Below, in pieces: positions 53,389 to 61,979 of a stretch of DNA of 64,000 nt (its first letter is position 1; the number at the start of each line of letters is the position of its first letter). Made by a program: the position numbers and the translations under genes. The notes beneath the pieces were generated by a model. The model ran no database searches, was not told the origin of the DNA, and was given only the letters and a program-made list of their open reading frames with translations. The stretch is from Herpetosiphonaceae bacterium (GTDB taxonomy: Bacteria > Chloroflexota > Chloroflexia > Chloroflexales > Herpetosiphonaceae), in the NCBI GenBank assembly GCA_026003835.1, contig BPHZ01000002.1:186001-250000 (forward strand), written 5' to 3'.

Positions 53389-55607
53389 ACGGATCGGCGC
53401 TACGCATCCTGGCCCGGCGCGAGGTGCGCGACGCTCTATCCGATTGGCGTATTGCCCTGCCGATGGCTGTGCTGACGCTGTTTTTGCCGTTGCTGGCGCG
53501 AGCGGCAGCAGTCTTTGCTATCCGTTTTTTGAACGAGCCGGGCTTCGCCGAGAAGCTTATTCCGTTTATGCTGCTGCTGGTTGGCTTCGTGCCAAGCTCG
53601 TTCTCACTGATCCCGGCGCTCGAAACGTTTGTCGGCGAGCGCGAGCGCAATACGCTGGAGTCCCTGCTCTCGGCGCCCGTCGATGATCGGCAGCTCTACC
53701 TGGGAAAATTCATTGCCGGCCTGGCGCCACCGCTCCTCTCCAGCCTGATGGCGATGATCACCTTCGCCCTCTCGATTAAAGCAACGGTGAATACGGACAT
53801 CTCCAGCGTCCTGACGCCGCTGGTCTTCATCGCCGTTGTAGCCTTGGTGGCGGTCAAGGCCATGGCCATGGTCTCGGCGGCTGTTGTGGTCTCGAGCCGC
53901 ACGACCAGCATTCGCTCTGCCAATCTGCTCGCCTCGTTCATCATCATTCCGATGTCGCTGCTGGTGCAGATCGAGGCGCTGTTGCTGATTGGCAACCCAC
54001 CCCGTCCCTGGACGGTCGCGCTGATCGGCGTTGGGCTGTTTGTGGCGACGCTGGCCTTTTTGGGATGGGGTATGCGCTCGTTCAGCCGTGAGGCGGTGCT
54101 CGCTCGCGAGCACCGGCCGCTGCTGCGCGCCGGCCTTCGGAGCATCTCGCGTCGAGCCATCGGCAGACGGCCCGCCACAGCACTGTCGACGGTGATCGAC
54201 CGCGAGGTACGAGATACACTTTCAGACTGGCGGATCTTGCTGCCCATTCTGATCCTGGCACTCATCCTGCCTCTGGTGATGCTGGCGGCGGCGATCTACG
54301 CTGTCGAGGCGACGGGAACACCCAACGATATTGCCCGGCTCGTGCCCTTCGGGATGCTGCTGGTCGGCTTCCTGCCGTCCTCATTCTCGCTGATCACCGC
54401 GCTGGAGTCGTTTGTGGGCGAGAAGGAGCGCGGCACGTTAGAGTCGCTGCTCTCGATGCCGCTCAGCGATTGGGAGCTCTATCTCGGCAAGCTGGCTGCG
54501 GCGCTGATGACCCCGCTCCTCTCAGGCTTGCTGGCAATGCTGATCTTTATCTCCGGGCTCCTGGTCGCAGCGCCGCCGATATTGGCGGTGCAGGTCCAGC
54601 CGGCCACGATCATCGCGATGACAGCGCTGCTTATCATTATCTCGGCGACCATGGTTTCCGGCGCGGTTGTGATATCGAGCCATACCAGTAATATTCGTGT
54701 CGCCAACCTGCTCGCCTCATTTATCCTGCTGCCGATGTCGGTGCTGATTCAAATGATCGCCCTGTTCGTCATCGCGGAGCGCTGGGAGGTGATCGGCATC
54801 ATCGGTCTGCTGATCCTCTGCATCGGGGCGATCCTGTTCAACACGGGTATGCGCAGCTTCAATCGTGAGGAGATCCTCTCACGCGAGCATGAACAGCTTA
54901 ATCTGCGTGCAATAGTGGCAACCTTCAAAGCCTTTTTCCGTGAGTACGGTCCCGTAACACAACCGCCCGAGCTGCGGCGGCGATCGTTCTCGCTGCACCG
55001 GGCCTACACCGAGGAGTTGTCCCACATGCTGCGCGATCTGCGCATCCCGCTGCTGCTGGTCATCGTGGGGGTTGTCGTCAGTATCGCCTTCGGGATCGTG
55101 TATGATCGCGAGCATGAAACGCGGATCATGCAGGCCCTGGTGCCGGTGCAGCATATCGGCAGCGTACCGCGTGGCAGCCCGTTTCTCGCCGCGGCGATCT
55201 TTTTGAGCAACTTCTGGAAAATATTTTGGGCGGGGCTGCTATCAGCGCTGACCTTTGGCGCGTTTGCCTATATGATCCCGCTGTTTGCCTTCGCCGCCGT
55301 CGCGCACGGGGCAACCTGGTCCGCCGCTCATGGAAAGGCGCTCGGCGCGCCTGGCTTCCTGCTGGCCTATGTGCTGCCCCACGGCATCCTTGAGCTGCCG
55401 GCGGCGATCCTGGCAGCGGCGGCGGGGTTGCGGCTCGGCCTGGCAGCGGCGACGACCCCGCCGGGTATCAGCGTTGGCCGCCATATCCTTTGGGCGCTGG
55501 CGCTCTACATCCGCCTGCTGCTGCTGGTCGTCGGCCCGCTGCTGCTGCTGGCTGCGCTGATCGAAGGGCTGATCACGCCGCAGGTGGCGGCGCTCGTGTA
55601 CCGGTAG
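53385..55607 (+). CDS. Triple-fusion permease: two ABC-2 units plus a SpoIIM-like domain
   Basis: 740 residues. Units 1 (about 14-250) and 2 (about 274-505) are clearly duplicates: REVRDALSDWRIALP against REVRDTLSDWRILLP, LLLVGFVPSSFSLIPALETF against MLLVGFLPSSFSLITALESF, ERNTLESLLSAPVDDRQLYL against ERGTLESLLSMPLSDWELYL. Each has about six helices. Residues 535-740 match the SpoIIM/DUF95 family: a first helix after SHMLRDLRIPL, then LTFGAFAYMIPLF and the hallmark HGILELPAAILAAAAGLRLG. With the preceding ATPase this makes a full exporter from two genes. Substrate unknown. The ATG overlaps the ATPase stop. Confidence 0.88.
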   Translation: MNGSALRILARREVRDALSDWRIALPMAVLTLFLPLLARAAAVFAIRFLNEPGFAEKLIPFMLLLVGFVPSSFSLIPALETFVGERERNTLESLLSAPVDDRQLYLGKFIAGLAPPLLSSLMAMITFALSIKATVNTDISSVLTPLVFIAVVALVAVKAMAMVSAAVVVSSRTTSIRSANLLASFIIIPMSLLVQIEALLLIGNPPRPWTVALIGVGLFVATLAFLGWGMRSFSREAVLAREHRPLLRAGLRSISRRAIGRRPATALSTVIDREVRDTLSDWRILLPILILALILPLVMLAAAIYAVEATGTPNDIARLVPFGMLLVGFLPSSFSLITALESFVGEKERGTLESLLSMPLSDWELYLGKLAAALMTPLLSGLLAMLIFISGLLVAAPPILAVQVQPATIIAMTALLIIISATMVSGAVVISSHTSNIRVANLLASFILLPMSVLIQMIALFVIAERWEVIGIIGLLILCIGAILFNTGMRSFNREEILSREHEQLNLRAIVATFKAFFREYGPVTQPPELRRRSFSLHRAYTEELSHMLRDLRIPLLLVIVGVVVSIAFGIVYDREHETRIMQALVPVQHIGSVPRGSPFLAAAIFLSNFWKIFWAGLLSALTFGAFAYMIPLFAFAAVAHGATWSAAHGKALGAPGFLLAYVLPHGILELPAAILAAAAGLRLGLAAATTPPGISVGRHILWALALYIRLLLLVVGPLLLLAALIEGLITPQVAALVYR

Positions 55608-55682
55608 TTTCAGTTCCAGGCTGGATTTATAAGACGTTAGAATCCACGGCTGAAGCGCGTGGGTTTCGCGCTGGGACATGCT

Positions 55683-58214
55683 ATGAATAGACTTTCTCGT
55701 GCTATTGCGACAATGGCCGGCAGCACGCTGGCTGTAGCAGGACTTGCCTGGGGCGCCATTCACGCCCGCGCTCGCCGCGCGCTTCCGCAAATCTCTGGAA
55801 CGCTGCGCCTGCGCGGTCTCCAGGCTCCCGTCGAGATCCTCCGCGATCGCTGGGGCGTGCCCCATATCTATGCGCGCAGCGCCGAAGATCTGTTCTTCGC
55901 TCAGGGCTTCGTCCATGCTCAGGACCGGCTCTGGCAGATGGATTTTGGCCGCCGCCTTGGCTCTGGTCGCCTGGCCGAGATTCTTGGCCCAAAGGCGCTG
56001 GAGGCCGATTGTTTTACCCGCACGATTGGTATGCTACGCAACGCCGGCGCCGAGATTGCCCTCCTGAGCGAGGAGGAGCGGCGACTCCTCGACTGCTATG
56101 TTGCCGGGATCAACGCGCTGATCGAAGGGCTGCGGCCTAACAGGCTCCCGATCGAGTATGCGCTGCTTCAGATCCGGCCCGAGCCCTGGCGACCAGAGGA
56201 TAGCATAGCCTGGGGAAAAGTGCTTGCGCTGGCGATGGCCGGCAACTGGGAGACAGAGATCGTGCGGGCGCTGATGATCGCGCGCCTTGGGCCGGAGCGG
56301 GCTGCGGCCTTGGAGCCGGAGTACCCGCAGGATCATCCGGTGACGGTAGCGCTGGAGGGGCCGCTTGGGGCAGTCATTTCAGCGCTTGGCCGGGAGGCAC
56401 TCGATAGGGCAGGCCAGCTACGACCGTACCTTGGTCGCGGCGGGGACGGCGGCAGCTCGGCTATCGGCAGCAATGCCTGGGCCATCGGCGGCGCGCGCAG
56501 CGCCACCGGTGCCCCGCTGCTGGCCGGCGATCCGCATCTGACGCTTATGCTCCCGCCGATCTGGTATGAAAACCATCTCTGCGGCGGACCGTATCATGTC
56601 GCCGGCGCCTCGCTGCCAGGTGTACCCGGCGTGATCATCGGCCATAATCAGTATATTGCCTGGTCGGTGACCAACGCCGGCTGCGATGTGCAGGATCTCT
56701 CTATCGAGCGCTTCGAACAGGACTCGTACCGCTACGCAACGCCGGACGGCTGGGCCGAGGCGCAGGTCTTGCGTGAGGAGATACGTGTGCGAGGGCGGCG
56801 CGAGCCGGAAGTGATCGAGGTGGTGGTGACTCGCCACGGGCCAATTATTGGCCGGCTGCAGGAGGCCGGTAGCGGCGGCCCTCCTGCTGTGTCTAAGGGA
56901 CGGCTTGATCTTCCTCGCTCTCCCTTTGCCGAGGCCCTTTCAGATTCGCGGGCGCGCTACGGCCTGGCGCTGCGCTGGACGGCGCTCGACCCGGCCAACA
57001 ATATTCGTAGCATTCTTCAGCTCAACCGCGCCGAGGGCTGGGAAGACTTCCGCGCGGCGCTGGGTCTGTGGACCGACCCGGCGCTGAATTTTGTCTATGC
57101 CGACTGTCAAGGCCGTATCGGCTACGTGCTGGGTGGGCGTATTCCCCGCCGGCCCACTGGCGCCTCACCGGTGCCCGTTCCCGGTTGGACGGGCCAGGCT
57201 GAGTGGGATGGGATCATTCCGCCCGAGGAGATGCCGACCAGCGTCGACCCACCTTCAGGCTATATTGTCTCGGCCAACAGTCGCATCGCCGGCGAAGATT
57301 ATCCTCACCACCTAAGCTACGAGTGGATCAATGGCTACCGCGCTCGCCGGATTACCGAGTTGATCGAAGGACGAAAGCCGGCCGATCTGGATGACTTTGC
57401 CGCGTGGCAGATGGACTTCTTCTGCAGGCCAGGCCGTGAGCTGGCTTTGATCGCGGGGGAACTACTGGGCGATCTGCCCGACGGCAGCCCGCTGGAGCGG
57501 GAGGCGTTGGAGGCGTTACGCAGCTGGGATGGCTTTCTTGACGCCACATCTGTGGGCGGGGCGATCTATGAGGTGCTGTTGAGCGAGCTGCAGCGAGAGG
57601 TCTTTGCGGAGCTTGAGGATCTCCTGCCTGCATACTTGGGCAGCGCCCTCAACCCACTCTTTGGCGCTTCTGCGACAACGCTGGGCCGCTCGACGCCGCT
57701 GCTGCTCGCGGCGCTCCGAGATGGCGAGCAAGGGCCTTTGGGGCCAGATCGCCAGCCGCGAGAGGTTTTGCGCCAGGCGCTGCGCCGCGCCGTCCAGCGG
57801 CTGAGTGCGGCGCTGGGCAGGGATGTCGGCCGCTGGCGTTGGGGAGCGCTCCACCAGGCTGTCGTCAGCCACGCTCTCGGCGAGATCCGGCCCCTCGATC
57901 GATTATTCAACAGAGGTCCCTTCCCGATTGGAGGCGATACGGATACCGTCTGCCAGGTGGGCTACCATCCGGCCAACGGCTTTGCGGGGAAGGCTTACGC
58001 CGCCGGCTATCGCCAGGTCTGCGATCCGGGAAATTGGGACCGCTCGCGTTCGGTCGTTGCTGGGGGGCAGTCGGGGCACATCGCCAGCCGCCACTACGAC
58101 GATCAGCTGCGACTGTGGCGAGCAGGCGAGCTCCACCCAATGCTGTGGAGTCGAGAACTGATTGAAGAACATACGGTGGGACGGCTGATCGTTGTGCCGA
58201 AGGAGGAGGCATGA
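55683..58214 (+). CDS. Penicillin acylase family Ntn-hydrolase
   Basis: 843 residues, single precursor of alpha chain, spacer and beta chain. After an N-terminal hydrophobic segment (TMAGSTLAVAGLAWGAI), VEILRDRWGVPHIYARSAED and FAQGFVHAQDRLWQMD are alpha-chain motifs. The autocatalytic site is predicted before Ser263 in AIGSNAWAIGG, with PLLAGDPHL and PGVIIGHNQYIAWSVTN following. Natural substrates are often N-acyl homoserine lactones or acyl amides, not necessarily penicillins. The ATG at 55683 lies inside a frame open from 55659; no strong ribosome site is seen. Confidence 0.9.
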   Translation: MNRLSRAIATMAGSTLAVAGLAWGAIHARARRALPQISGTLRLRGLQAPVEILRDRWGVPHIYARSAEDLFFAQGFVHAQDRLWQMDFGRRLGSGRLAEILGPKALEADCFTRTIGMLRNAGAEIALLSEEERRLLDCYVAGINALIEGLRPNRLPIEYALLQIRPEPWRPEDSIAWGKVLALAMAGNWETEIVRALMIARLGPERAAALEPEYPQDHPVTVALEGPLGAVISALGREALDRAGQLRPYLGRGGDGGSSAIGSNAWAIGGARSATGAPLLAGDPHLTLMLPPIWYENHLCGGPYHVAGASLPGVPGVIIGHNQYIAWSVTNAGCDVQDLSIERFEQDSYRYATPDGWAEAQVLREEIRVRGRREPEVIEVVVTRHGPIIGRLQEAGSGGPPAVSKGRLDLPRSPFAEALSDSRARYGLALRWTALDPANNIRSILQLNRAEGWEDFRAALGLWTDPALNFVYADCQGRIGYVLGGRIPRRPTGASPVPVPGWTGQAEWDGIIPPEEMPTSVDPPSGYIVSANSRIAGEDYPHHLSYEWINGYRARRITELIEGRKPADLDDFAAWQMDFFCRPGRELALIAGELLGDLPDGSPLEREALEALRSWDGFLDATSVGGAIYEVLLSELQREVFAELEDLLPAYLGSALNPLFGASATTLGRSTPLLLAALRDGEQGPLGPDRQPREVLRQALRRAVQRLSAALGRDVGRWRWGALHQAVVSHALGEIRPLDRLFNRGPFPIGGDTDTVCQVGYHPANGFAGKAYAAGYRQVCDPGNWDRSRSVVAGGQSGHIASRHYDDQLRLWRAGELHPMLWSRELIEEHTVGRLIVVPKEEA

Positions 58215-59380
58215 CGCTTTCGCCAGAGGATCTGCGCCTCCGGCGGCGCCGCCTGTTGCGGCTTATGCGCCTCCTCTTTACCTTGCAGCTGGCCTTCACT
58301 GTGGGTCTGTTCAACCTTGCACTACACGCCGGAACGGAGCAGCTGCATCTCGCTATTCTGCTGACGGGTATAGGCGTAGCGATCCTGCTGCCGCGGCTTG
58401 CCTTCAGGGCGCTGGGGCGGTTGAACTGGCTCTATCTTCCACTGTTGTTGGTGATCGACACCGCCCATGTCGCACTGCTGCTTTGGTCGCGGCCGGCACA
58501 AGAGTTGGCTCAGGGGAGCCTATGGGCACTGGCCTTTATCCCCTTGTTCTTAGTGGCCGGTCGCTGGTGGGCACACCGTGGGGCGGCGGTTATGCTGGCG
58601 GTGGTGCTGCTTGTAGATGGCCTGGTGCTCTTTACGCGCCTCAACCTCCAGCAGGCCCTGCCCGCGTTTATTTTTCAGGCTGTGCTGTTTGCGCTGAGCG
58701 CCTTTATTACCAGCCTGGCTGAGATGCGTCTCCGGCGTGAGATGGCGCTGCGCGAAGCACTGTTGCTCAGCGATGAGCGGGTCCTGTTGGCGAACCAGCT
58801 TCATGAGGGCATCTGTGAGCAAATGGAGCGGCTCGAAACGCTGCTGGCGCTGGCGGCGGCGGAACAATCCGATGGATCGCTCCAGGGGCGGTTTGCCGAG
58901 GCGCAGGCACTGGCCCGGAACCTGCTGGTATCGCTTCAGCGCTCGTTACGCGATGTACGGCCGACGCCGCTTGGGGTGCGCACTCTTCCTGAGGCGCTGG
59001 CGCGTGAGACGGAGGCGCTATCGCGCGAGCTTGGCATCGAGTGCCGCTTCCGCTATGCAGGGTATCTGCCGGAGCTGCGCCCGGCTGCTGCTGAGTGCCT
59101 CTTCCGAGCGACACAGGAGGCCCTTGCCAACGTTCGCTCCCATGCAGCCGCCCGCACAGTCACCGTTGAGTTGGACCATGACCAACATCACGTCGTGCTG
59201 CAAGTTATCGATGATGGAGTGGGCTTTGACGTGAACCGGGCCCTGGCTGGCGGCAACAGTGCGAACGGTTTGCTTGGCCTACGCTCCTATGCTGAGGAGC
59301 TCGGCGGCGGGCTGCGAATTGACAGCCGGCATGGGAAGGGAACGCGTATCGAGGTGCGGGTGCCGGTTGCCCGCTGGTAG
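58211..59380 (+). CDS. Membrane sensor histidine kinase, HisKA_3 (NarL-partner type)
   Basis: 389 residues. Five or six membrane helices in the first 170 residues (LLFTLQLAFTVGLFNLAL, LYLPLLLVIDTAHVALLL and others). The H-box is atypical: NQLHEGICEQMERLETLL with His198, where NarX/LiaS-type kinases usually read ARELHD. N-box LFRATQEALANVRSHAAA, G1 DDGVGFD and G2 GLLGLRSYAEELGGGL are intact. No response regulator is adjacent, so the partner is elsewhere. The ATG overlaps the acylase stop by four bases, an odd link between an enzyme and a sensor. Confidence 0.85.
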   Translation: MTLSPEDLRLRRRRLLRLMRLLFTLQLAFTVGLFNLALHAGTEQLHLAILLTGIGVAILLPRLAFRALGRLNWLYLPLLLVIDTAHVALLLWSRPAQELAQGSLWALAFIPLFLVAGRWWAHRGAAVMLAVVLLVDGLVLFTRLNLQQALPAFIFQAVLFALSAFITSLAEMRLRREMALREALLLSDERVLLANQLHEGICEQMERLETLLALAAAEQSDGSLQGRFAEAQALARNLLVSLQRSLRDVRPTPLGVRTLPEALARETEALSRELGIECRFRYAGYLPELRPAAAECLFRATQEALANVRSHAAARTVTVELDHDQHHVVLQVIDDGVGFDVNRALAGGNSANGLLGLRSYAEELGGGLRIDSRHGKGTRIEVRVPVARW

Positions 59381-59399
59381 CAATGCGAAGGAGCGGTGG

Positions 59400-59585
59400 A
59401 TGGAACTTCTGCCAATGCTGTTGATCTGTGCCGGGATCCTGCTGCTGCTGGTCGTCATCCCGGCGAGTATTATGTTGCTCATCAAGCTCGGTGTTATTAT
59501 CAAAAAGGCTGGAGAGCCGCCCCATCGAGATATGGGTGACTACCGCCTCGACCAGGGACGCGAGGTGCGGTCCGAGAGGGATTAA
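59400..59585 (+). CDS. Single-span membrane peptide
   Basis: 61 residues, AAGGAG at 59388-59393. A long hydrophobic helix (LLPMLLICAGILLLLVVIPA then SIMLLIKLGVII) leads into a charged tail KKAGEPPHRDMGDYRLDQGR. Stop and the next start overlap as TAATG at 59583-59587, so it is translationally coupled to the NYN gene. No family recognised. Confidence 0.6.
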   Translation: MELLPMLLICAGILLLLVVIPASIMLLIKLGVIIKKAGEPPHRDMGDYRLDQGREVRSERD

Positions 59586-60280
59586 TGCCGTATATCATCG
59601 ATGGTCACAACCTGATCGGCCAGATGCCGACGATCGCACTGGACGACCCTGACGACGAGGCAAAACTGGTGCAACTCTTGCAGCGCTATGCAATGCGCCA
59701 TCGTGTGAGTATGACGGTCTTTTTTGATCGTGGAACCTACGGTCAGCGTGGTTTAGGGGGCAACGGCGTCAGTGTGATCTTCGCCCGCTCGCCGGAGGAT
59801 GCCGATCGCCGGATCATCCGCCAGATTCGACGCCTGACTCAGCCTCAGCAGTGGACATTGGTGAGCGGTGATATGGAGCTGGCTCAGGAAGCACAACGGA
59901 GAGGGATGCGAGTCATCCATCCCCGCGAGTTTGCTGGCCGGCTCCTTGAACTGGATCTGCCCCCGCCTGACGCAGCGCTCCGCGCCGAGGCCGAGGCCAG
60001 GGTCCCAGGCGATAGGTTGGGCGAGTGGTTCCAACTCTTCGGCGTTTCCGCGGAGGAGGCGGCGCGCCCGGTCGATCTGCATGGGACGCCCAGGATGCGG
60101 AAGAATAGGACAGAGGAGCGCCGGGAACAGCCGCCGGGCAGTGCGGATGCCACAGCGGGCCGCAGCCGGCGGCTACGAGATCGCCGGGGACGTCCGCTGA
60201 TCAAGCCTCCTCCGCCTGGCCGGCCGGATGAGGTCGAGGAGTGGCTGCGCTTTTTTGGGGTGGACGAGGTGGAGGAGTAG
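59585..60280 (+). CDS. NYN-domain ribonuclease-like protein (YacP/Rae1-type)
   Basis: 231 residues. YIIDGHNLIGQMP holds the first Asp, MTVFFDRG the second, FARSPEDADRRIIRQIR the third with the ADxxI pattern, and TLVSGDMELAQEAQ the last. This matches the PIN-like YacP family, whose Bacillus member Rae1 cuts mRNA on the ribosome. The C-terminal third is charged and disordered apart from a repeated short motif: EWFQLFGVSAEE at about 142 and EWLRFFGVDEVEE at the end, separated by about 70 residues. The last of a compact four-gene run ending at a terminator. Confidence 0.85.
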   Translation: MPYIIDGHNLIGQMPTIALDDPDDEAKLVQLLQRYAMRHRVSMTVFFDRGTYGQRGLGGNGVSVIFARSPEDADRRIIRQIRRLTQPQQWTLVSGDMELAQEAQRRGMRVIHPREFAGRLLELDLPPPDAALRAEAEARVPGDRLGEWFQLFGVSAEEAARPVDLHGTPRMRKNRTEERREQPPGSADATAGRSRRLRDRRGRPLIKPPPPGRPDEVEEWLRFFGVDEVEE

Positions 60281-60360
60281 CCGCTCTCACGCCCATCTTT
60301 CTGTATCTGGCGAATGAACAGCGAGCATTGGGAGCTGTTGAGAAGATGCCGGACAGGAGC

Positions 60361-60400
60361 ATCGAGGGAGCTGGATCAACCTGCTCCCTCGATTGTTTTG
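60361..60400 (+). terminator. Intrinsic terminator of the acylase-kinase-NYN run
   Basis: ATCGAGGGAGC at 60361-60371 and GCTCCCTCGAT at 60383-60393 form a perfect 11-bp stem, followed by TGTTTTG. Lies between convergent genes. Confidence 0.7.
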
Positions 60401-60421
60401 CCCGTAGGTTTTTCGATAGCG

Positions 60422-61837
60422 CTACACTCCGGCGAGGGCGCGTCCATCGGCCAGCAGCCGATCAACTAGCTCCGGGCTCTTGGCCTCCGTGTAGATCCGC
60501 AGCAGCGGCTCAGTTCCGGAGAAGCGGATCAACAGCCAGCTTCCATCCTGCAGATAAAACTTATAGCCGCCTCGCGTGTCGATGCGATCCAGGGAGAGAC
60601 CTGCAAGATCGCTGGGGCGTGCCTCTGCGACCCGTTTCAAAATAGCCTCGCGCTGCTCCGCAGGATAGGTGATATCCACGCGGTCGTAGAAGTGTGGGCC
60701 AACCTTTGAGAAGAGTTCATCCAGCGCCTGCGAGGGCGTCATATTGCGGCGCAGGCAGAGATCAATCAGAAAGAGGCCGGAGAGCAGGCCATCGCGCTCC
60801 GGAATATGTTTGGCGAAGGCGAAGCCGCCCGACTCTTCGCCGCCGATCACCGCCTTTGTTTCGATCATCTTGGGGCAGATATGCTTGAACCCCACAGGCG
60901 TCTCATGGACCGGCACCTTATAGATCTCGCCGAGGCGGTTGACCATCGATGTGGTTGAGATAGACTTAACAATTGGTCCGCGCCAGCCACGCACCTCAAG
61001 CAGATAGTACGCCAGCAGGCCAAAGACGCGCAGCTGATCGACGAACTTGCCGTTTTCGTCCACCAGACCGACACGATCGGCGTCGCCGTCGAAGGCGATG
61101 CCCATATCGGCGCCACTCTCGCGCACGACCTTCTTGAGCTTTGCCAGGTTATCGCCGATTGGCTCAGGCTTGGACATCCCTGGAAAAAGCGGGTTGCGCT
61201 CGGCATTGATGGGCACAACCCTGGTCTCCCCGCCGTCGAGGAGCATTGGGTAGTAGCCCATTCCGGCGCCATACATCGAGTCAACGATGATCGTCAGCCC
61301 AGCCCGCCTGATCGCATCCAGGTCGACCAGCCCCTGGATATGCTCCAGATATTCCGGCGTGGCATCGAAGCGTTCGACCAGCTTCTGCCGCTCGGCCTCC
61401 TTGAGATCAAGCTGCTGGACCGGAGTGCGGCCGATATAGGACTCGATCTCGCTGACGATCTCGGGTGAGGCTGAGCCTGCGTACTCAGATTTATACTTGT
61501 AGCCGTTATCGGTCGCGGGGTTATGCGAGGCGGTGATAATGGCCGCTCCGCCGGCTTTCTTCGTCAAGATGCTGTAGGAGGCCACGGGCGTCGGTGTCGG
61601 CTTATGGACCAGGTAGGCGCGGATACCATTGCCGGCCAGCACTTCCGCCACCGTCGCGGCAAAATGTTCGGAGGCGAAGCGCGTATCATAGCCGACGATC
61701 AGGCCGCGCCTGTCGAGCCCATGTGCGCGGAGATACTCGACTGTGGCTTGCGTGACGAGGCGAACATTGTCGAAGGTATAATCCTCCGCGATCTTGCCGC
61801 GCCAGCCGTCGGTTCCAAATTTAATTGATGTAGCCAT
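60422..61837 (-). CDS. Phosphoglucomutase/phosphomannomutase
   Basis: 471 residues, alpha-D-phosphohexomutase family. SIKFGTDGWRGKIAED is the N-terminal signature, AIITASHNPATDNGYKYKSE holds the phospho-Ser, IAFDGDADRVGLVDENG the metal loop, IGGEESGGFAF the sugar loop, and LIRFSGTEPLLRIYTEA the phosphate loop. Interconverts hexose 1- and 6-phosphates. Given manC and a second nucleotidyltransferase upstream, mannose 1-phosphate supply for GDP-mannose is likely, though the family label is broad and glucose 1-phosphate is not excluded. AAGGAG sets the ATG at 61837. Confidence 0.9.
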   Translation of the reverse strand: MATSIKFGTDGWRGKIAEDYTFDNVRLVTQATVEYLRAHGLDRRGLIVGYDTRFASEHFAATVAEVLAGNGIRAYLVHKPTPTPVASYSILTKKAGGAAIITASHNPATDNGYKYKSEYAGSASPEIVSEIESYIGRTPVQQLDLKEAERQKLVERFDATPEYLEHIQGLVDLDAIRRAGLTIIVDSMYGAGMGYYPMLLDGGETRVVPINAERNPLFPGMSKPEPIGDNLAKLKKVVRESGADMGIAFDGDADRVGLVDENGKFVDQLRVFGLLAYYLLEVRGWRGPIVKSISTTSMVNRLGEIYKVPVHETPVGFKHICPKMIETKAVIGGEESGGFAFAKHIPERDGLLSGLFLIDLCLRRNMTPSQALDELFSKVGPHFYDRVDITYPAEQREAILKRVAEARPSDLAGLSLDRIDTRGGYKFYLQDGSWLLIRFSGTEPLLRIYTEAKSPELVDRLLADGRALAGV

Positions 61838-61979
61838 ACCTGCTCCTTCGAAGCTTTGAGCGATGAGCCTCGCGCTGCAAGGTTTGCGCCGCAAAACCTG
61901 AACCTTGACAGCGGATCATAATCGTGTTGCAAATCAAAACGTGAACGAACGCTAAGCGGGCGCTGTGCCATGATGTTCC

